The notes: a model not told the origin generated them from the sequence alone. Counted from the first letter of the stretch, positions 41,797-52,150 are shown. The stretch: DNA of 64,000 nucleotides from Pseudomonas sp. 10S4 (GCF_034344865.1 NZ_CP133774.1:5890001-5954000), one strand, 5' to 3'. A program made the numbers and translations.

Positions 41797-44454
41797 TCAA
41801 GCCAGGCTCTTGCTGACCACTTCAAACACATCACTGGACAACTGACCCGAACCACGAATCCGCTCCAGCTCACCTTTCATCAACGCCTGACGAGCACCGT
41901 CATACTTGCGCCAGCGAGTCAGCGGCGCCAACTGTCGAGAAGCGATCTGCGGATTAAACCCGTTCAACTCAATCACCAAATCAGCGAGGAAGCGATACCC
42001 CGAACCATCCGCCGCATGGAAGTTGATCAGGTTCTGCCCGGCAAACGCGCCCACCAAAGCCCGCACCTTGTTCGGGTTCTTCATATTGAACGCCGGATGC
42101 TCCATCAACTGACGAACCCGCGCCAAACCACCCGGCAACGTGCTGCCGGCCTGCACGCTGAACCACTGATCCATAACCAGCGGATTGTCCTTGAAGTGTT
42201 CGGCGAAACTGGTCAGGGACGTGGCTTTCTCGTCTTCGAACGACGAGTTGACCAATACTGCCAACGCCGTCAGGCGCTCGGTCATGTTGTCGGCGGTTTC
42301 GAACTGTTCCAGCGTCGCCGCCAACACCTCAGGCTTACCGCTGAGCATCAGGTACGACAGCGCAATGTTCTGCAACGCGCGACGAGCGAAATGCTCGGCC
42401 TCGGCCACGTATGGGGTTTTCTTCGACAGGTCGCGGTTAGCCTGATAACGCAGCCACAGCGCTTCGAACAAGTTTTCCGCCAGTTGCTTGCGAACGAACT
42501 CGCGAGCGGTGTGAATCGCATCGACATCAGCCACTTCGCTGATTTCCGTCAGATAGGCTTCACCCGGCAGCGAAAGCATTTCCGCGACCATGGCCTGATC
42601 CAGCGTCTCGTCGGTCAACACAGTGTGCAATGCCGAAATCAGTCGCTGATCCAGTACCAGTTTCTCGCCCTTCTGTTGCTGGGCAATCAGCTCTTGCAGC
42701 ACCTGCACCGACAACTGCTGACCGGCATCCCAGCGGTTGAAACCGTCGCTGTCGTGCTGCATCAGGAACATCAGTTGATCGCGGTTGTACGGGAAGCTCA
42801 GTTTCACTGGTGCCGAGAAGCCACGCAGCAGTGAAGGCAACGGCTGATCAGCGATGTCGACGAACGTAAAGGTCTGTTCGGCTTCGGTGACCGAAATCAC
42901 CCGCGAAGTGCCTTGTGCCGCAGCTTCGCCGGACAGACGCAACGCAATCGCCGCACCTTTTGAATCCAGCAGGCCCAGTTCCACGGGAATCACGAACGGC
43001 AGCTTTTCAACCTTGTCCGGAGTTTGCGGGCAGCTCTGGCGGAAGGTCAGACTGTAGGTTTTCGCAGCCGCGTCGTAAGACTCGCTCACCGCCAGTCGCG
43101 GTGTACCCGCCTGGCTGTACCAGCGTTTGAATTGGGTCAGGTCGACACCGTTGGCGTCTTCCATGGCTTTGATAAAGTCGTCGCAGGTCACGGCCTGGCC
43201 GTCGTGGCGATCGAAGTACAGGTCGCTGCCTTTACGGAAACCTTCGGCACCGAGCAAGGTGTGGATCATGCCGACCACTTCCGAGCCCTTTTCGTACACG
43301 GTCAGGGTGTAGAAGTTGGAAATCTCGATAAAGCTGTCCGGGCGCACGGCGTGAGCCATTGGACCTGCATCTTCAGCGAACTGGTGGGTACGCAGGTATG
43401 CCACGTCCTGAATGCGCTTGACCGTGGCCGAGTTCATGTCGGCGGAGAAGCCGGAATCGCGGAACACAGTGAAGCCTTCCTTGAGCGACAACTGGAACCA
43501 GTCGCGGCAGGTCACGCGGTTGCCCGACCAGTTGTGGAAGTATTCGTGGGCAACGATCGCCTCGACCCGCTGGTGCGCAGCATCGGTCGCGGTTTCGGCC
43601 CGGGCCAGCACGGCGCTGGAGTTGAAGATGTTGAGGCCCTTGTTCTCCATGGCGCCCATGTTGAAGTCGTTGACCGCTACGATCATGAAGATGTCCAGAT
43701 CGTATTCGCGACCGTAGACCTCTTCGTCCCAGCGCATCGACTTCTTCAGGCTGTTCATCGCGTGCTGGCACTTGTCGATGTTTTCCGGCTCGACGTAGAT
43801 GCGCAGCGCCACGGTGCGCTCGGTCATGGTGGTGAAGGTGTCTTCGACACACCACAAGTCACCGGCCACCAGCGCGAACAGGTAGGCCGGTTTCTTGAAC
43901 GGGTCTTCCCAGGTCGCCCAGTGCCGACCGTCTTCGCCAGGGCCGCTGGCAATCGGGTTGCCGTTGGACAGCAGCACCGGATAGCTGTGCTGCTCGGCGA
44001 CCACGGTGGTGGTGAACGTGCTCATCACGTCCGGGCGGTCGAGGTAATAGGTGATCTTGCGGAAGCCTTCGGCCTCGCACTGGGTGCAGAACATGGTGCC
44101 GGATTTGTACAGGCCTTCCAGCGCCGTGTTGGTTTCCGGGTGGATCTTGACACTGGTATCGACTGTGAACGTGGTGCTGGTCGGGTGCAGGGTCAGGTGA
44201 TTTTCCGTCAACTGGTAGTCGGCAGCAGTCAATTCGCTATCGGCCAGGGTGACCGACAGCAACTCAATCTGCTGGCCGTCCAGTACCAGCGGCGGCAGGC
44301 CCGGGCCACGCTCGGGATTGCGGCGCATCACCAGTTGCGCATGGACCAGACTGTGGTCCTCGAACAACTCGAAGGTCAGGTGTGTCTCGTCGATCAGGTA
44401 CTCGGGCGCCTGATAGTCCTTCAGGTAGATCATCTTCGGTTGTTCGGTGCGCAT
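41797..44454 (-). CDS. pepN: Aminopeptidase N
   Basis: An 885-residue M1-family zinc aminopeptidase, close to the length of the E. coli enzyme. It removes N-terminal residues in the last stages of cytoplasmic protein breakdown. The exopeptidase motif GAMEN lies near residue 265 and the zinc motif HEYFHNWSGNR near 302, with the downstream glutamate in LSLKEGFTVFRD. The N-terminus MRTEQPKMIYLKDYQAPEYL is typical. No signal peptide is present. It is transcribed with the DUF2797 gene only ten bases upstream. A long repeat element follows the stop. Confidence 0.97.
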   Translation of the reverse strand: MRTEQPKMIYLKDYQAPEYLIDETHLTFELFEDHSLVHAQLVMRRNPERGPGLPPLVLDGQQIELLSVTLADSELTAADYQLTENHLTLHPTSTTFTVDTSVKIHPETNTALEGLYKSGTMFCTQCEAEGFRKITYYLDRPDVMSTFTTTVVAEQHSYPVLLSNGNPIASGPGEDGRHWATWEDPFKKPAYLFALVAGDLWCVEDTFTTMTERTVALRIYVEPENIDKCQHAMNSLKKSMRWDEEVYGREYDLDIFMIVAVNDFNMGAMENKGLNIFNSSAVLARAETATDAAHQRVEAIVAHEYFHNWSGNRVTCRDWFQLSLKEGFTVFRDSGFSADMNSATVKRIQDVAYLRTHQFAEDAGPMAHAVRPDSFIEISNFYTLTVYEKGSEVVGMIHTLLGAEGFRKGSDLYFDRHDGQAVTCDDFIKAMEDANGVDLTQFKRWYSQAGTPRLAVSESYDAAAKTYSLTFRQSCPQTPDKVEKLPFVIPVELGLLDSKGAAIALRLSGEAAAQGTSRVISVTEAEQTFTFVDIADQPLPSLLRGFSAPVKLSFPYNRDQLMFLMQHDSDGFNRWDAGQQLSVQVLQELIAQQQKGEKLVLDQRLISALHTVLTDETLDQAMVAEMLSLPGEAYLTEISEVADVDAIHTAREFVRKQLAENLFEALWLRYQANRDLSKKTPYVAEAEHFARRALQNIALSYLMLSGKPEVLAATLEQFETADNMTERLTALAVLVNSSFEDEKATSLTSFAEHFKDNPLVMDQWFSVQAGSTLPGGLARVRQLMEHPAFNMKNPNKVRALVGAFAGQNLINFHAADGSGYRFLADLVIELNGFNPQIASRQLAPLTRWRKYDGARQALMKGELERIRGSGQLSSDVFEVVSKSLA

Positions 44455-44464
44455 ACTGGAGTCC

Positions 44465-45294
44465 TTACTGATGCACGGCGAGCTGGTAAGCCGTGTATTT
44501 ACGAATATTGATCACGCCGGTGTCGAAGATCAGGTATTGGCCTTTGATCCCCAGCAGCGTGCCTTCGGCAATCGGGTTCTTGTCCAGGTTGAAGCTGACG
44601 ATTTTGGCCGGGTATTGCTCAATTGGATATCGGATCTCGAGGACGTCTACGTCGGCAATAGTCTGGATTGCCTGTAGTCCAAATCGTTCCTGCAAACCTA
44701 GTAAACCTTCGGCGCAGCTATCAAACAGCTGATCACGGATTTCCATCAGGTTCACTGGCACAGCATCGCCCTTGAGTAAAGCACGCCAATTGGTCTTGTC
44801 AGCTACCTGACTGCGGAACAGGTCTTCGACGAAACCGGACTGCTGACGGGTCGAGACACGCATGATCGGCAAGGCCTGACGGGCGCCCTGGTCGATCCAG
44901 CGAGTCGGCATCTGGTTGGCGCGGGTAATCCCGACTTTCACCCCCGACGAGTTGGACAGGTAGACGATGTGATCGGTCATGCAGAACGTCTGGCCCCACT
45001 CCGGCTCACGGCAGGTGCCGGCGTCGAAATGGCAACGCTCCGGACTCATGATGCAGATGTCGCACTGGGCCAGTTTGGTCATGCACGGGTAGCAGTAACC
45101 CTGGCTGAAACTGGTTTTGGTCTTGCGTCCGCAATGGGAGCAGAAAATCCCCCCAGGTACTCCAGGCGCACGGTCGTACCGATCATTGGATTGACCGGCA
45201 CCTCGGTGTCGCCCAGACGAAAAGCGTACTGCACGTTCGGCCCGTCAAGGCGCGCCGACATTTTGCTGATTGCACCGCGGCCAATCTCGATCAA
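44465..45294 (-). pseudogene. DUF2797 zinc-binding protein, frameshifted as sequenced
   Basis: A DUF2797 protein of about 276 residues, of unknown function, always near pepN or yeaC in pseudomonads. The N-terminal frame begins at a TTG (45294; MIEIGRGAISKMSARLDGPN) that overlaps the yeaC stop. It runs to VRLEYLGG, where the frame breaks. The second frame supplies FCSHCGRKTKTSFSQGYCYP and CMTKLAQCDICIMSPERCHF with the paired cysteines of a zinc site. The break is in a run of six C on the plus strand (45149-45154) where seven would restore the frame. This homopolymer loss points to a sequencing error. The remaining sequence to IRKYTAYQLAVHQ is normal. Confidence 0.85.
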
Positions 45295-45551
45295 TGGATG
45301 GCATCCGACTTGAACAGGATGTTCGGCACGCTGATCGACTTCGAGCTGCATTCCTGCGGGCCCATGTAGCCGGTGCGTTCTTCTTCGGGCAGGTTCTGGA
45401 TTTCCCAGGCGATCATCGCTTGCAGGGACAGTTCGCGCTGCTCGGCGGTGAGTTTGCCACCGTCGGACCATTTGCCGATTTCCACCGCCAGTTTCAGGCT
45501 CTGGTAGATATCGGGGGTGATGTTTTTGATCATTTCGTTAAAAGAGGACAT
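45291..45551 (-). CDS. YeaC family protein
   Basis: An 86-residue protein of the YeaC family, small soluble proteins of unknown function conserved in gammaproteobacteria. The sequence begins MSSFNEMIKNITPDIYQSLK and includes WSDGGKLTAEQRELSLQAMI and the conserved end region EERTGYMGPQE. It has no membrane segment. The start at 45551 is preceded by a GAGA-rich leader. Its stop codon overlaps the likely TTG start of the DUF2797 gene, so the two are probably co-translated. The pepN-DUF2797-yeaC order is typical of Pseudomonas. Confidence 0.88.
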   Translation of the reverse strand: MSSFNEMIKNITPDIYQSLKLAVEIGKWSDGGKLTAEQRELSLQAMIAWEIQNLPEEERTGYMGPQECSSKSISVPNILFKSDAIH

Positions 45552-45584
45552 CAGGGTCTCCGCGCTCTTTATTCAAATACGGTT

Positions 45585-46454
45585 TTAGACGGCGAGTTTA
45601 CGGCGGTTGTACAAACCGCCCAACAAACCGGTGAAGCATCCGATGAGTAACCCGCCGACGTGGGCCGCGTTGGCAATTTCACCGAAACCGATCATCGAGA
45701 TCAGTCCGGACATGCACAACACCAACCACACCAGCATCATCACCAATACGCCGCGCGGCAGGCGATAGGCCGGGTTTGGCGACAGCAACTGGAAGATCCA
45801 GCAATGCCCGAGCAAGCCGTACAGCACGCCGGACAAGCCGCCGAACAGGTTCGCACCGCTGTAATAATACTGGGCGTAGTTGGAAACAAGGCTGAACAGC
45901 AAGGTCAGGCCAATCAGGTTGATGCTGCCCTGACGCGCCTCGATGCGCCGCCCCAGTTCCCAGTACCACATGCCGTTCATGGCCAGGTGCAGGAAGCCAA
46001 AGTGGATCAGCATCGGCGTCACCAGACGCCACCACTGCCCCGCTGCCAGGCTGTCGGCCAGCGGTCTGAAATGGATGTACTCGCCGACCACGCGGAAATC
46101 GAGGAAGGTAAACCAGCGCATCGTGTCGAGGTTTTCGCCCAGCAGCGTGATGGCGCCGACGATCACACTCAGCAACAGAACAAATGCGGTCGCCTTGCTG
46201 TAGCGCAACTGTTCGACAAAACCCGGGCGACGCATAGTTTGCGCTACCGGAATGTCAAGTTGCTGATCGGGATCACCGGCCGGGAAGCGTTCATACAACG
46301 AACGCACGTCCTCGCTGATGTTGGCAGGCACCCACAGCACCTGCTCGCCCGCCTCCTCGCTGACCCGATGCGGCACTTGCATGCGCTGCAACAGCTTGAC
46401 AAACCCGCTCAGGTCCGCCGTCAGAGGCAGGCGTAATACGGCAACGGTACTCAT
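45585..46454 (-). CDS. glpG: Rhomboid family intramembrane serine protease
   Basis: A 289-residue rhomboid protease that cleaves membrane helices of other proteins within the bilayer. A cytoplasmic N-terminal domain (residues 1-80) precedes six membrane helices. Catalytic residues are visible: Ser208 in GGLSGV, His265 in NAAHVGG, with the oxyanion residues His156 and Asn160 in HFGFLHLAMN. The layout matches GlpG. It overlaps the metallophosphatase gene by ATGA and is the last gene of the nadK-metallophosphatase-rhomboid unit. The substrate is unknown. Confidence 0.93.
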   Translation of the reverse strand: MSTVAVLRLPLTADLSGFVKLLQRMQVPHRVSEEAGEQVLWVPANISEDVRSLYERFPAGDPDQQLDIPVAQTMRRPGFVEQLRYSKATAFVLLLSVIVGAITLLGENLDTMRWFTFLDFRVVGEYIHFRPLADSLAAGQWWRLVTPMLIHFGFLHLAMNGMWYWELGRRIEARQGSINLIGLTLLFSLVSNYAQYYYSGANLFGGLSGVLYGLLGHCWIFQLLSPNPAYRLPRGVLVMMLVWLVLCMSGLISMIGFGEIANAAHVGGLLIGCFTGLLGGLYNRRKLAV

Positions 46455-47422
46455 TGCAGCACCTCCGGCCGTTCGACATCGACCCAGACAAATTTATGCG
46501 GGTCGAGATGGGTTTCCTGGTCTAGGCGATAGGCCACGAGCTTGCCGTAAAGCACCGCGCTGTAATCCAGACAAGCGAGGTTCGGCCGGATCGGCGCCGG
46601 TTTGCCGCTGCGCCAGTAGTGGCCGACGAACAACAGAGGCTCATCGATGCCGTAACGCAGCAAAGTGTTTTTTTCGCTGGACGACAGTGGCGTACGGGCC
46701 ACCGGTTCAGGCAAGGCGTCGGGTTGGAACACAATGTCTCCATAGGTTTGCGGGTCGTCTTCCCAGAACTTGGTGCGGAAGAACGAACGCGTCAGGCCAT
46801 CGCCACTGGTCATGGTCTGGCCATCGGGCAGGCGCATATCGGTGCCGCGCAGCAGGCGATCGAATACGGTGCAGGCGAAACTGCCCGGCACGGCCGAGGC
46901 CTGGAGAAAATGCTCATCGACGCAACCATTGGGAAACAGCGCGCGCAACGGCTCGATCAGGCCGGCGTCCCAGCAGGCATGCACGACGCGGAAACGTCCG
47001 GCATCGACGAACAAGGGCAACTCGTAGAACCATTGCTGGAAGTCATGCCAGTCGCCGGGATGATCTTCAAATTGCGTCAGGGTTTCCCCCAGCAGCCGGG
47101 CGTGGCGCGGGGTGTGCTCACGCACGAAATGCTTGCCGCTGCCGGGCGGTGCCGGAGTGCTCCAGCCCAGCGCGTTGAACTCATGGTTGCCCATGATGCA
47201 CAGCGCCTGGCCGGCCTCGACCATGCCGTGGACGATGTGCAGCGCTTCGCGAATCCGCGGGCCACGGTCGATGATGTCACCGACGAACACCGCCATACGC
47301 GACGGATGCCGCCAGACGCCACCTTGTTTGTGATAACCGAGCCGGTCGAGCAAGTGCTCAAGGGTCAGAGCGCAACCGTGCACGTCACCGATCAGGTCGT
47401 AGCTTCGCGCGGGATCGAGCAT
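46451..47422 (-). CDS. Calcineurin-like metallophosphatase
   Basis: A 323-residue metallophosphoesterase. I start at 47422 ([18 protein letters not shown]) because that ATG overlaps the nadK stop; in-frame codons further upstream lie inside nadK. The full metal-site set is present: GDVHG, GDIIDRGP, GNHEFNALGW, and later histidines in VGHYWRSGK. These motifs are shared with ApaH and serine/threonine phosphatases; the substrate is unknown. No signal peptide is present, so the enzyme is cytoplasmic. It is embedded between nadK and the rhomboid gene by four-base overlaps on both sides. Confidence 0.92.
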   Translation of the reverse strand: MLDPARSYDLIGDVHGCALTLEHLLDRLGYHKQGGVWRHPSRMAVFVGDIIDRGPRIREALHIVHGMVEAGQALCIMGNHEFNALGWSTPAPPGSGKHFVREHTPRHARLLGETLTQFEDHPGDWHDFQQWFYELPLFVDAGRFRVVHACWDAGLIEPLRALFPNGCVDEHFLQASAVPGSFACTVFDRLLRGTDMRLPDGQTMTSGDGLTRSFFRTKFWEDDPQTYGDIVFQPDALPEPVARTPLSSSEKNTLLRYGIDEPLLFVGHYWRSGKPAPIRPNLACLDYSAVLYGKLVAYRLDQETHLDPHKFVWVDVERPEVLQ

Positions 47423-48312
47423 CAGTCGCCTCCACCACCCAATCGACTGCCCCAACCGAGCTTGGTCCGGCACACTTCGTAGTAGTTGTGGTCGAGGGGG
47501 TGAATCAGCCGCAACTTCTGGGCCTTTTTGCTGATGGTGATGGTGTCGCCCGGCGCGCAGGTGAAGTGGTTCTGCCCATCACAGGAGACTTGCGGGTAGA
47601 TCTGCATATCCTTGGACACGACGATTTTCAGCTCACTGTTGCCATCGACCACAATTGGCCTGCCTGACAAGGTATGGGGGTACATCGGCACAATCACAAT
47701 AGCGTCGAGCTTGGGGTGCATGATCGGCCCGCCTGCCGACAGCGCATAAGCGGTCGAACCAGTCGGTGTGGCGACGATCAGGCCGTCGGCCTTCTGGCTG
47801 CAGACGAACTGGCCGTCGATGTACAGCTCGAACTCGATCATTCGCGTCGATTTGCCAGGATGCAGCACCACGTCATTCAGCGCATCGCCCTGGCCAATGG
47901 CCTCGGCATGGCGACGGACTTCGGCTTGCAGCAGGAAGCGGTTTTCCACCAGATAGTGGCCGTCGAGCACTTCGGCGACTTTGACTTCCAGCTCATCGGG
48001 GCGAATATCGGTCAGGAAACCCAGGCTGCCGCGGTTGATCCCCAGCACCGGAATATTGTGCCGGGCCAGCGCACGAGCGGCGCCGAGCAGGCTGCCGTCA
48101 CCGCCGACCACAATCACCATGTCACAGACTTCGCCGAGCATCTTGCGCGACGAGGTTTGCAGGCCATGGCCCGGCAGGACTTCGGCGATGGTGTCTTCGA
48201 GGATCACGTGCAGGTGACGATCGAGCAGAAACCGTTTCAGTCGGCGGACGGTATCCAGCACCTGCGAACTGCCCAGGCGACCGATGATGCCGATATTACG
48301 AAATTGCTCCAT
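47422..48312 (-). CDS. nadK: NAD kinase
   Basis: A 296-residue NAD kinase, which phosphorylates NAD to NADP using ATP. The signature G70-G-D-G-S74 is present ([15 protein letters not shown]), as is the NAD-binding pattern [17 protein letters not shown] and the conserved [16 protein letters not shown]. Length and N-terminus ([17 protein letters not shown]) agree with the Pseudomonas enzyme. It is transcribed away from the DUF1853 gene across a 105-bp divergent promoter region and is the first gene of a three-gene overlapping unit. Confidence 0.97.
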   Translation of the reverse strand: MEQFRNIGIIGRLGSSQVLDTVRRLKRFLLDRHLHVILEDTIAEVLPGHGLQTSSRKMLGEVCDMVIVVGGDGSLLGAARALARHNIPVLGINRGSLGFLTDIRPDELEVKVAEVLDGHYLVENRFLLQAEVRRHAEAIGQGDALNDVVLHPGKSTRMIEFELYIDGQFVCSQKADGLIVATPTGSTAYALSAGGPIMHPKLDAIVIVPMYPHTLSGRPIVVDGNSELKIVVSKDMQIYPQVSCDGQNHFTCAPGDTITISKKAQKLRLIHPLDHNYYEVCRTKLGWGSRLGGGGD

Positions 48313-48417
48313 GGGGCTCCTGCGAGTTTCTGCGACGGGCTAAAGCGACGATTATGGGCGAAAGCACGGCGTAGACAAAACCCTTTCAGCCATGACTTAA
48401 GAGGCTATGCTCGCAGA

Positions 48418-49368
48418 ATGATCTTATTCCCGGACTTGCTCCAGCTACCCCACCAGTTGCGCCACCCTGAAGTGCGCGACCTGGCTTGGGTCATCCTCGC
48501 GCCGCCGATGCTCGATGAAGTGCCGTGGCCGCAGCGCCATCCACTGGCCGGCAGCGACTGGGTGCAGGCGCCGGAACGCCTGGAGCACTGGCTGCGGCAA
48601 CTGGATCGTGACAGTTATGACTTGCTGCACTGGCTGGCGCAGGCCCGGACCCGGCGTCTGGGCCTGTATTACGAACGCCTGTGGCAATACGCCGTGCGCC
48701 ATGCGCCGGGCATCGAGCTGATCGCCGCCAATTTGCCGATTCGCCGCGAGGGTCACACCTTGGGCGAACTGGACATGCTGCTGCGTGATCGTGACGGCGT
48801 GCATCACCTGGAGCTGGCGATCAAACTCTACCTCGGCCCACAGAATGGCGATGGACACGACACCGCCCAGTGGCTCGGCCCCGGTTGTCATGATCGCCTG
48901 GACCGTAAACTGGCGCACTTGAGCCAGCATCAATTACCGATATCTGCCCGGCCAGAAAGCCGCGAAGTGCTGGCGGCGCTGGATATTCAGCAGTTCAGTG
49001 CGCATTTGTGGCTAGGCGGCTATCTGCTGTACCCGTGGCCGGGGCAGTCCGAGTCGCCGAGTGGCGCGCATCCGCAGCATTTGCGCGGTAGCTGGCTGCA
49101 TCAGAAGGATTGGGCGGACTTTGTCGTGCAGCGCCCGCCAGGTCGTTGGCAACCCCTGCCCCGCCATGCCTGGCTGGCACCGGCGCACTATCCGGCGGAA
49201 CAGACCTGGACCACTGAGCAGTTGGATACGTGGATCAGTGAGCTGGAGCCGCTGGCCCCGGCGCAGCTGATGGTGCGGCTGGCCGAGAATGCCAGTGGGG
49301 ATTGGGAAGAAGCCGAGCGGTTGTTTCTGGTGGCGGATCTTTGGCCGAATGTGCCGGGTAGTGGTTGA
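48418..49368 (+). CDS. DUF1853 family protein
   Basis: A 316-residue DUF1853 protein. The family is of unknown function, usually next to nadK in pseudomonads. It may be nuclease-like: the segment [21 protein letters not shown] resembles the D...E-x-K core of PD-(D/E)XK enzymes, here around residues 118-140. Other marks are [15 protein letters not shown] and the C-terminal WLVAD-like end [12 protein letters not shown]. The start at 48418 ([20 protein letters not shown]) is 105 bases from the divergent nadK. No signal peptide or membrane helix. The nuclease idea is inference from the motif only. Confidence 0.85.
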   Translation: MILFPDLLQLPHQLRHPEVRDLAWVILAPPMLDEVPWPQRHPLAGSDWVQAPERLEHWLRQLDRDSYDLLHWLAQARTRRLGLYYERLWQYAVRHAPGIELIAANLPIRREGHTLGELDMLLRDRDGVHHLELAIKLYLGPQNGDGHDTAQWLGPGCHDRLDRKLAHLSQHQLPISARPESREVLAALDIQQFSAHLWLGGYLLYPWPGQSESPSGAHPQHLRGSWLHQKDWADFVVQRPPGRWQPLPRHAWLAPAHYPAEQTWTTEQLDTWISELEPLAPAQLMVRLAENASGDWEEAERLFLVADLWPNVPGSG

Positions 49369-49390
49369 GGATTTGTAGTGCCTGGACTGG

Positions 49391-49472
49391 CCTCTTCGCG
49401 AGCAAGCCCGCTCCCACATTGGATTTGTGTACGCCGCAAATCCCCTGTGGGAGCGGGCTTGCTCGCGAATGG
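49391..49472. repeat. Inverted pair of REP elements
   Basis: Facing REP copies (TTCGCGAGCAAGCCCGCTCC... and ...GGAGCGGGCTTGCTCGCGAA) separated by about 30 bases, between two convergent genes. In this pair the elements point in the opposite order to most others in the window. Confidence 0.88.
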
Positions 49473-49483
49473 GCCGACGCGGT

Positions 49484-50767
49484 TTAAATGGATAACCGCA
49501 CAGCCAACGCCGCCAACGTCACCAACAACACCGGCACCGTCAGCACAATCCCGACCTTGAAGTAATAACCCCACCCGATCGTGATGTTCTTGCGCTCCAG
49601 CACATGCAACCACAACAAAGTCGCCAAACTGCCAATCGGGGTGATTTTCGGCCCCAGGTCGCTGCCGATGACGTTGGCGTAGATCATCGCTTCCTTGACC
49701 ACGCCCGTGGCCTGACTGGCATCAATCGAGAGCAGGCCGATCAGCACCGTTGGCAAGTTGTTCATGATCGATGACAACAACGCCGTCAGCACGCCAGTGC
49801 CCATGGCCGCGCCCCAGACGCCGTAACCGGCAAAGCCGTTCAGCCAACCGGCCAGGTAGTCGGTGAGCCCGGCATTACGCAGGCCATAGACCACCAAATA
49901 CATGCCCAGGGAAAAAATCACGATCTGCCACGGCGCTTCTTTCATCACCTTGCGCGTGGAAATCTTGTGGCCGCGAGCAGCAATGCCCAGCAGCAACGCA
50001 GCGCAGACGGCGGAAATCGCGCTGATCGGAATGCCCAGCGGCTCCAGGGCGAAGCAGCCAACCAGCAAAATCACCAACACCACCCAACCGGCATAAAACG
50101 TGGCTTTGTCGTGGATCGCCGTGGCCGGGTCGTCCAGTTGCTCTGGGTCGTAAGCCTTGGGAATGTCCTTGCGAAAGAACCACATCAACATACCCAGCGT
50201 GGCGGCGACGCTGACGAAGTTGACCGGGATCATCACCGCCGCATAACGGTTGAAGCTGATATGAAAGAAGTCGGCAGAAACGATGTTCACCAGGTTCGAC
50301 ACCACCAACGGCAAGCTCGCGGTGTCGGCGATGAAACCGGCACCCATTACGAAGGCCAGGGTCGCAGCGGGCGAAAACCGCAATGCCAGCAGCATGGAAA
50401 TCACGATTGGCGTGAGGATCAACGCCGCACCGTCATTGGCAAACAACGCCGACACCAGCGCCCCGAGCAACACCATGAACGCGAAGAGTTTGCGCCCATT
50501 GCCCTTGCCCCAGCGCGCCACGTGCAACGCCGCCCAGGCAAAGAACCCCGCCTCGTCCAGCAGCAAACTGATGATGATCAGCGCAACGAAGGTACCGGTG
50601 GCGTTCCAGATGATCTGCCAGACCAGCGGGATGTCACTCAGGTGCACCACCCCGAAGAGCAGCGCCAGAATCGCGCCAAACACCGCGCTCCAACCAACGC
50701 CCAGGCCCTTGGGTTGCCAGATCACCAGGGTGATGGTCAGCAGGAAAATCAACGACGCGATGAGCAT
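49484..50767 (-). CDS. arsB: ArsB-family arsenite/antimonite-type transporter
   Basis: A 427-residue ArsB-type carrier with about ten to twelve membrane helices. I start at 50767 ([20 protein letters not shown]); the frame is open further upstream but the extra residues do not fit the family. Conserved regions include [40 protein letters not shown] and [11 protein letters not shown]. In arsenic operons it exports arsenite, but no arsR, arsC or arsH is nearby, so it may have another anion as substrate or be regulated alone. REP pairs flank it on both sides. Confidence 0.85.
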   Translation of the reverse strand: MLIASLIFLLTITLVIWQPKGLGVGWSAVFGAILALLFGVVHLSDIPLVWQIIWNATGTFVALIIISLLLDEAGFFAWAALHVARWGKGNGRKLFAFMVLLGALVSALFANDGAALILTPIVISMLLALRFSPAATLAFVMGAGFIADTASLPLVVSNLVNIVSADFFHISFNRYAAVMIPVNFVSVAATLGMLMWFFRKDIPKAYDPEQLDDPATAIHDKATFYAGWVVLVILLVGCFALEPLGIPISAISAVCAALLLGIAARGHKISTRKVMKEAPWQIVIFSLGMYLVVYGLRNAGLTDYLAGWLNGFAGYGVWGAAMGTGVLTALLSSIMNNLPTVLIGLLSIDASQATGVVKEAMIYANVIGSDLGPKITPIGSLATLLWLHVLERKNITIGWGYYFKVGIVLTVPVLLVTLAALAVRLSI

Positions 50768-50871
50768 GCACAGCAACCTTGAACAGACAATCGGGATGGG
50801 GATTTGTAACAGAGTGAATGGCCAGGGAGATAATTCCGTGGAGGGATACAAAAATCCCCGCCACACCTCAA

Positions 50872-50972
50872 TCCCCTGTAGGAGCGAAGCTTGCTCGCGA
50901 AGGCGGCTGTACATTCAACGATGATGTTGACTGATACGACGCCTTCGCGAGCAAGCTTCGCTCCTACAGGGA
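50872..50972. repeat. Inverted pair of REP elements (GTAGGAGCGAAGC variant)
   Basis: Facing copies of a variant REP (CCTGTAGGAGCGAAGCTTGC and its complement) enclose about 45 bases. The variant core GGAGCGAAGCTTGCTCGCGA differs from the GTGGGAGCGGGC type of the neighbouring sites. Confidence 0.88.
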
Positions 50973-50991
50973 TTGTCGTTGAGTCAGCAAA

Positions 50992-52095
50992 CTACAACTT
51001 GATGACATGCCCCTCGCCCGGCGCAACCTGCCCATGAAACAGCCGGGATAGTACACGTTGTGCCGCTTCGTAGCCTTCGTTCTCGACCACTTCAAGCAAT
51101 GGCGTGGATTTCGCTGTCAGCAACTTATAAAACCGCTGCAACCCTTCGCCAATATGCTGGCTGACCTTTTCCGGCCCCCATTCGGCATTGCGTTTACGGA
51201 TCTGGATCGGAGCAAAAAAGAACACGGGCTGCGGCCCTGCAATGGCGCTCAGCTGCGCCTTGTCGGTGCTTTGGGCGGAACCGGCGAAGCAGCTGTAAAC
51301 CAATTGGCCGGCGAAATGCTGATGCACCCGATCACGCAATTTCAGGTCGCCGGAAAAATCCACATACAGCGTCAGACGATCATTCGGCAGGCTATCCAGT
51401 TCCTCGTAGGACACGGTACGTTCGTAACAACCCAGCGTTTCGACAAAGGCTTTGTTACCGGAAGAGGTCAGCGCGATCCGCTCAATATCCGGATTATTTT
51501 CAAGGCATACCGCCGTGCCGAAAGCGGTTTTGCTCGATGCACTGGAGAACACCAGTCGAGTGGCGCCAAAGAACTCCTTGTCTTGTAGGAAATCCGCCAA
51601 CATCGATGACGTCAGAAACAGCGGCTTGAGCAAAATCTGCAGGTTTTCGGTTTCAGGCGTGTAGTACGCATCCCAACTGCAACGGGTGTACTGGTTGTAA
51701 GCCGAGGTCAGCGCCTGGCGATGCTCGGCCGCGTCATAGAAACCCCGCTCGGTGACCCGATCCGGACGCATCCACAAATAGCTGGCCAGCGGGAAGTAGC
51801 CGTAGAAGCGCTCGCCGACCTTGATGCCGACGACATCCGACGCCACCACATCGGCAAAACCCCAGGCCGGAATGTGGCCCCATTCCGCCTGCCCCGTAGG
51901 AAAGAAGCCCCAGTAGTTCATCGAATCGCCATACGCGGCGTAGGTAATGTTGTTGGTGGTCAGCGCGCAGCGGTCGATCTTCAGGATCACCTCGCCGGCC
52001 GCCGGAATCAGGCTGCGTTGTTCCTGCTCGATCCGGCTCTGGTCGAGGGCGTTTTTACGGGTGATCAGCCGTGTTACCGTGCTCAGGCTTTGCAT
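50992..52095 (-). CDS. DUF2855 family protein
   Basis: A 367-residue DUF2855 protein. The N-terminal part looks like the catalytic domain of medium-chain alcohol dehydrogenases without zinc ligands (GEVILKIDRCALTTNNITYA; HIPAWGFADVVASDVVGIKV; GERFYGYFPLASYLWM). The middle resembles a Rossmann half (RLVFSSASSKTAFGTAVCLE). Function is unknown. It is divergent from a TetR regulator 55 bases away, so a regulator-target pair is likely. Signal peptides and membrane helices are absent. Confidence 0.87.
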   Translation of the reverse strand: MQSLSTVTRLITRKNALDQSRIEQEQRSLIPAAGEVILKIDRCALTTNNITYAAYGDSMNYWGFFPTGQAEWGHIPAWGFADVVASDVVGIKVGERFYGYFPLASYLWMRPDRVTERGFYDAAEHRQALTSAYNQYTRCSWDAYYTPETENLQILLKPLFLTSSMLADFLQDKEFFGATRLVFSSASSKTAFGTAVCLENNPDIERIALTSSGNKAFVETLGCYERTVSYEELDSLPNDRLTLYVDFSGDLKLRDRVHQHFAGQLVYSCFAGSAQSTDKAQLSAIAGPQPVFFFAPIQIRKRNAEWGPEKVSQHIGEGLQRFYKLLTAKSTPLLEVVENEGYEAAQRVLSRLFHGQVAPGEGHVIKL

Positions 52096-52150
52096 CTTTC
52101 AGACTCCTGCTGCGAGTGAGTGGCGGGTAGCACCAGAGTAACGGCAGCCA

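Noticed and set aside
43024..44511. Plus-strand open frame of 495 codons opposite pepN
   Set aside because: Antisense of the aminopeptidase catalytic region; composition is typical of a mirrored GC-rich gene.
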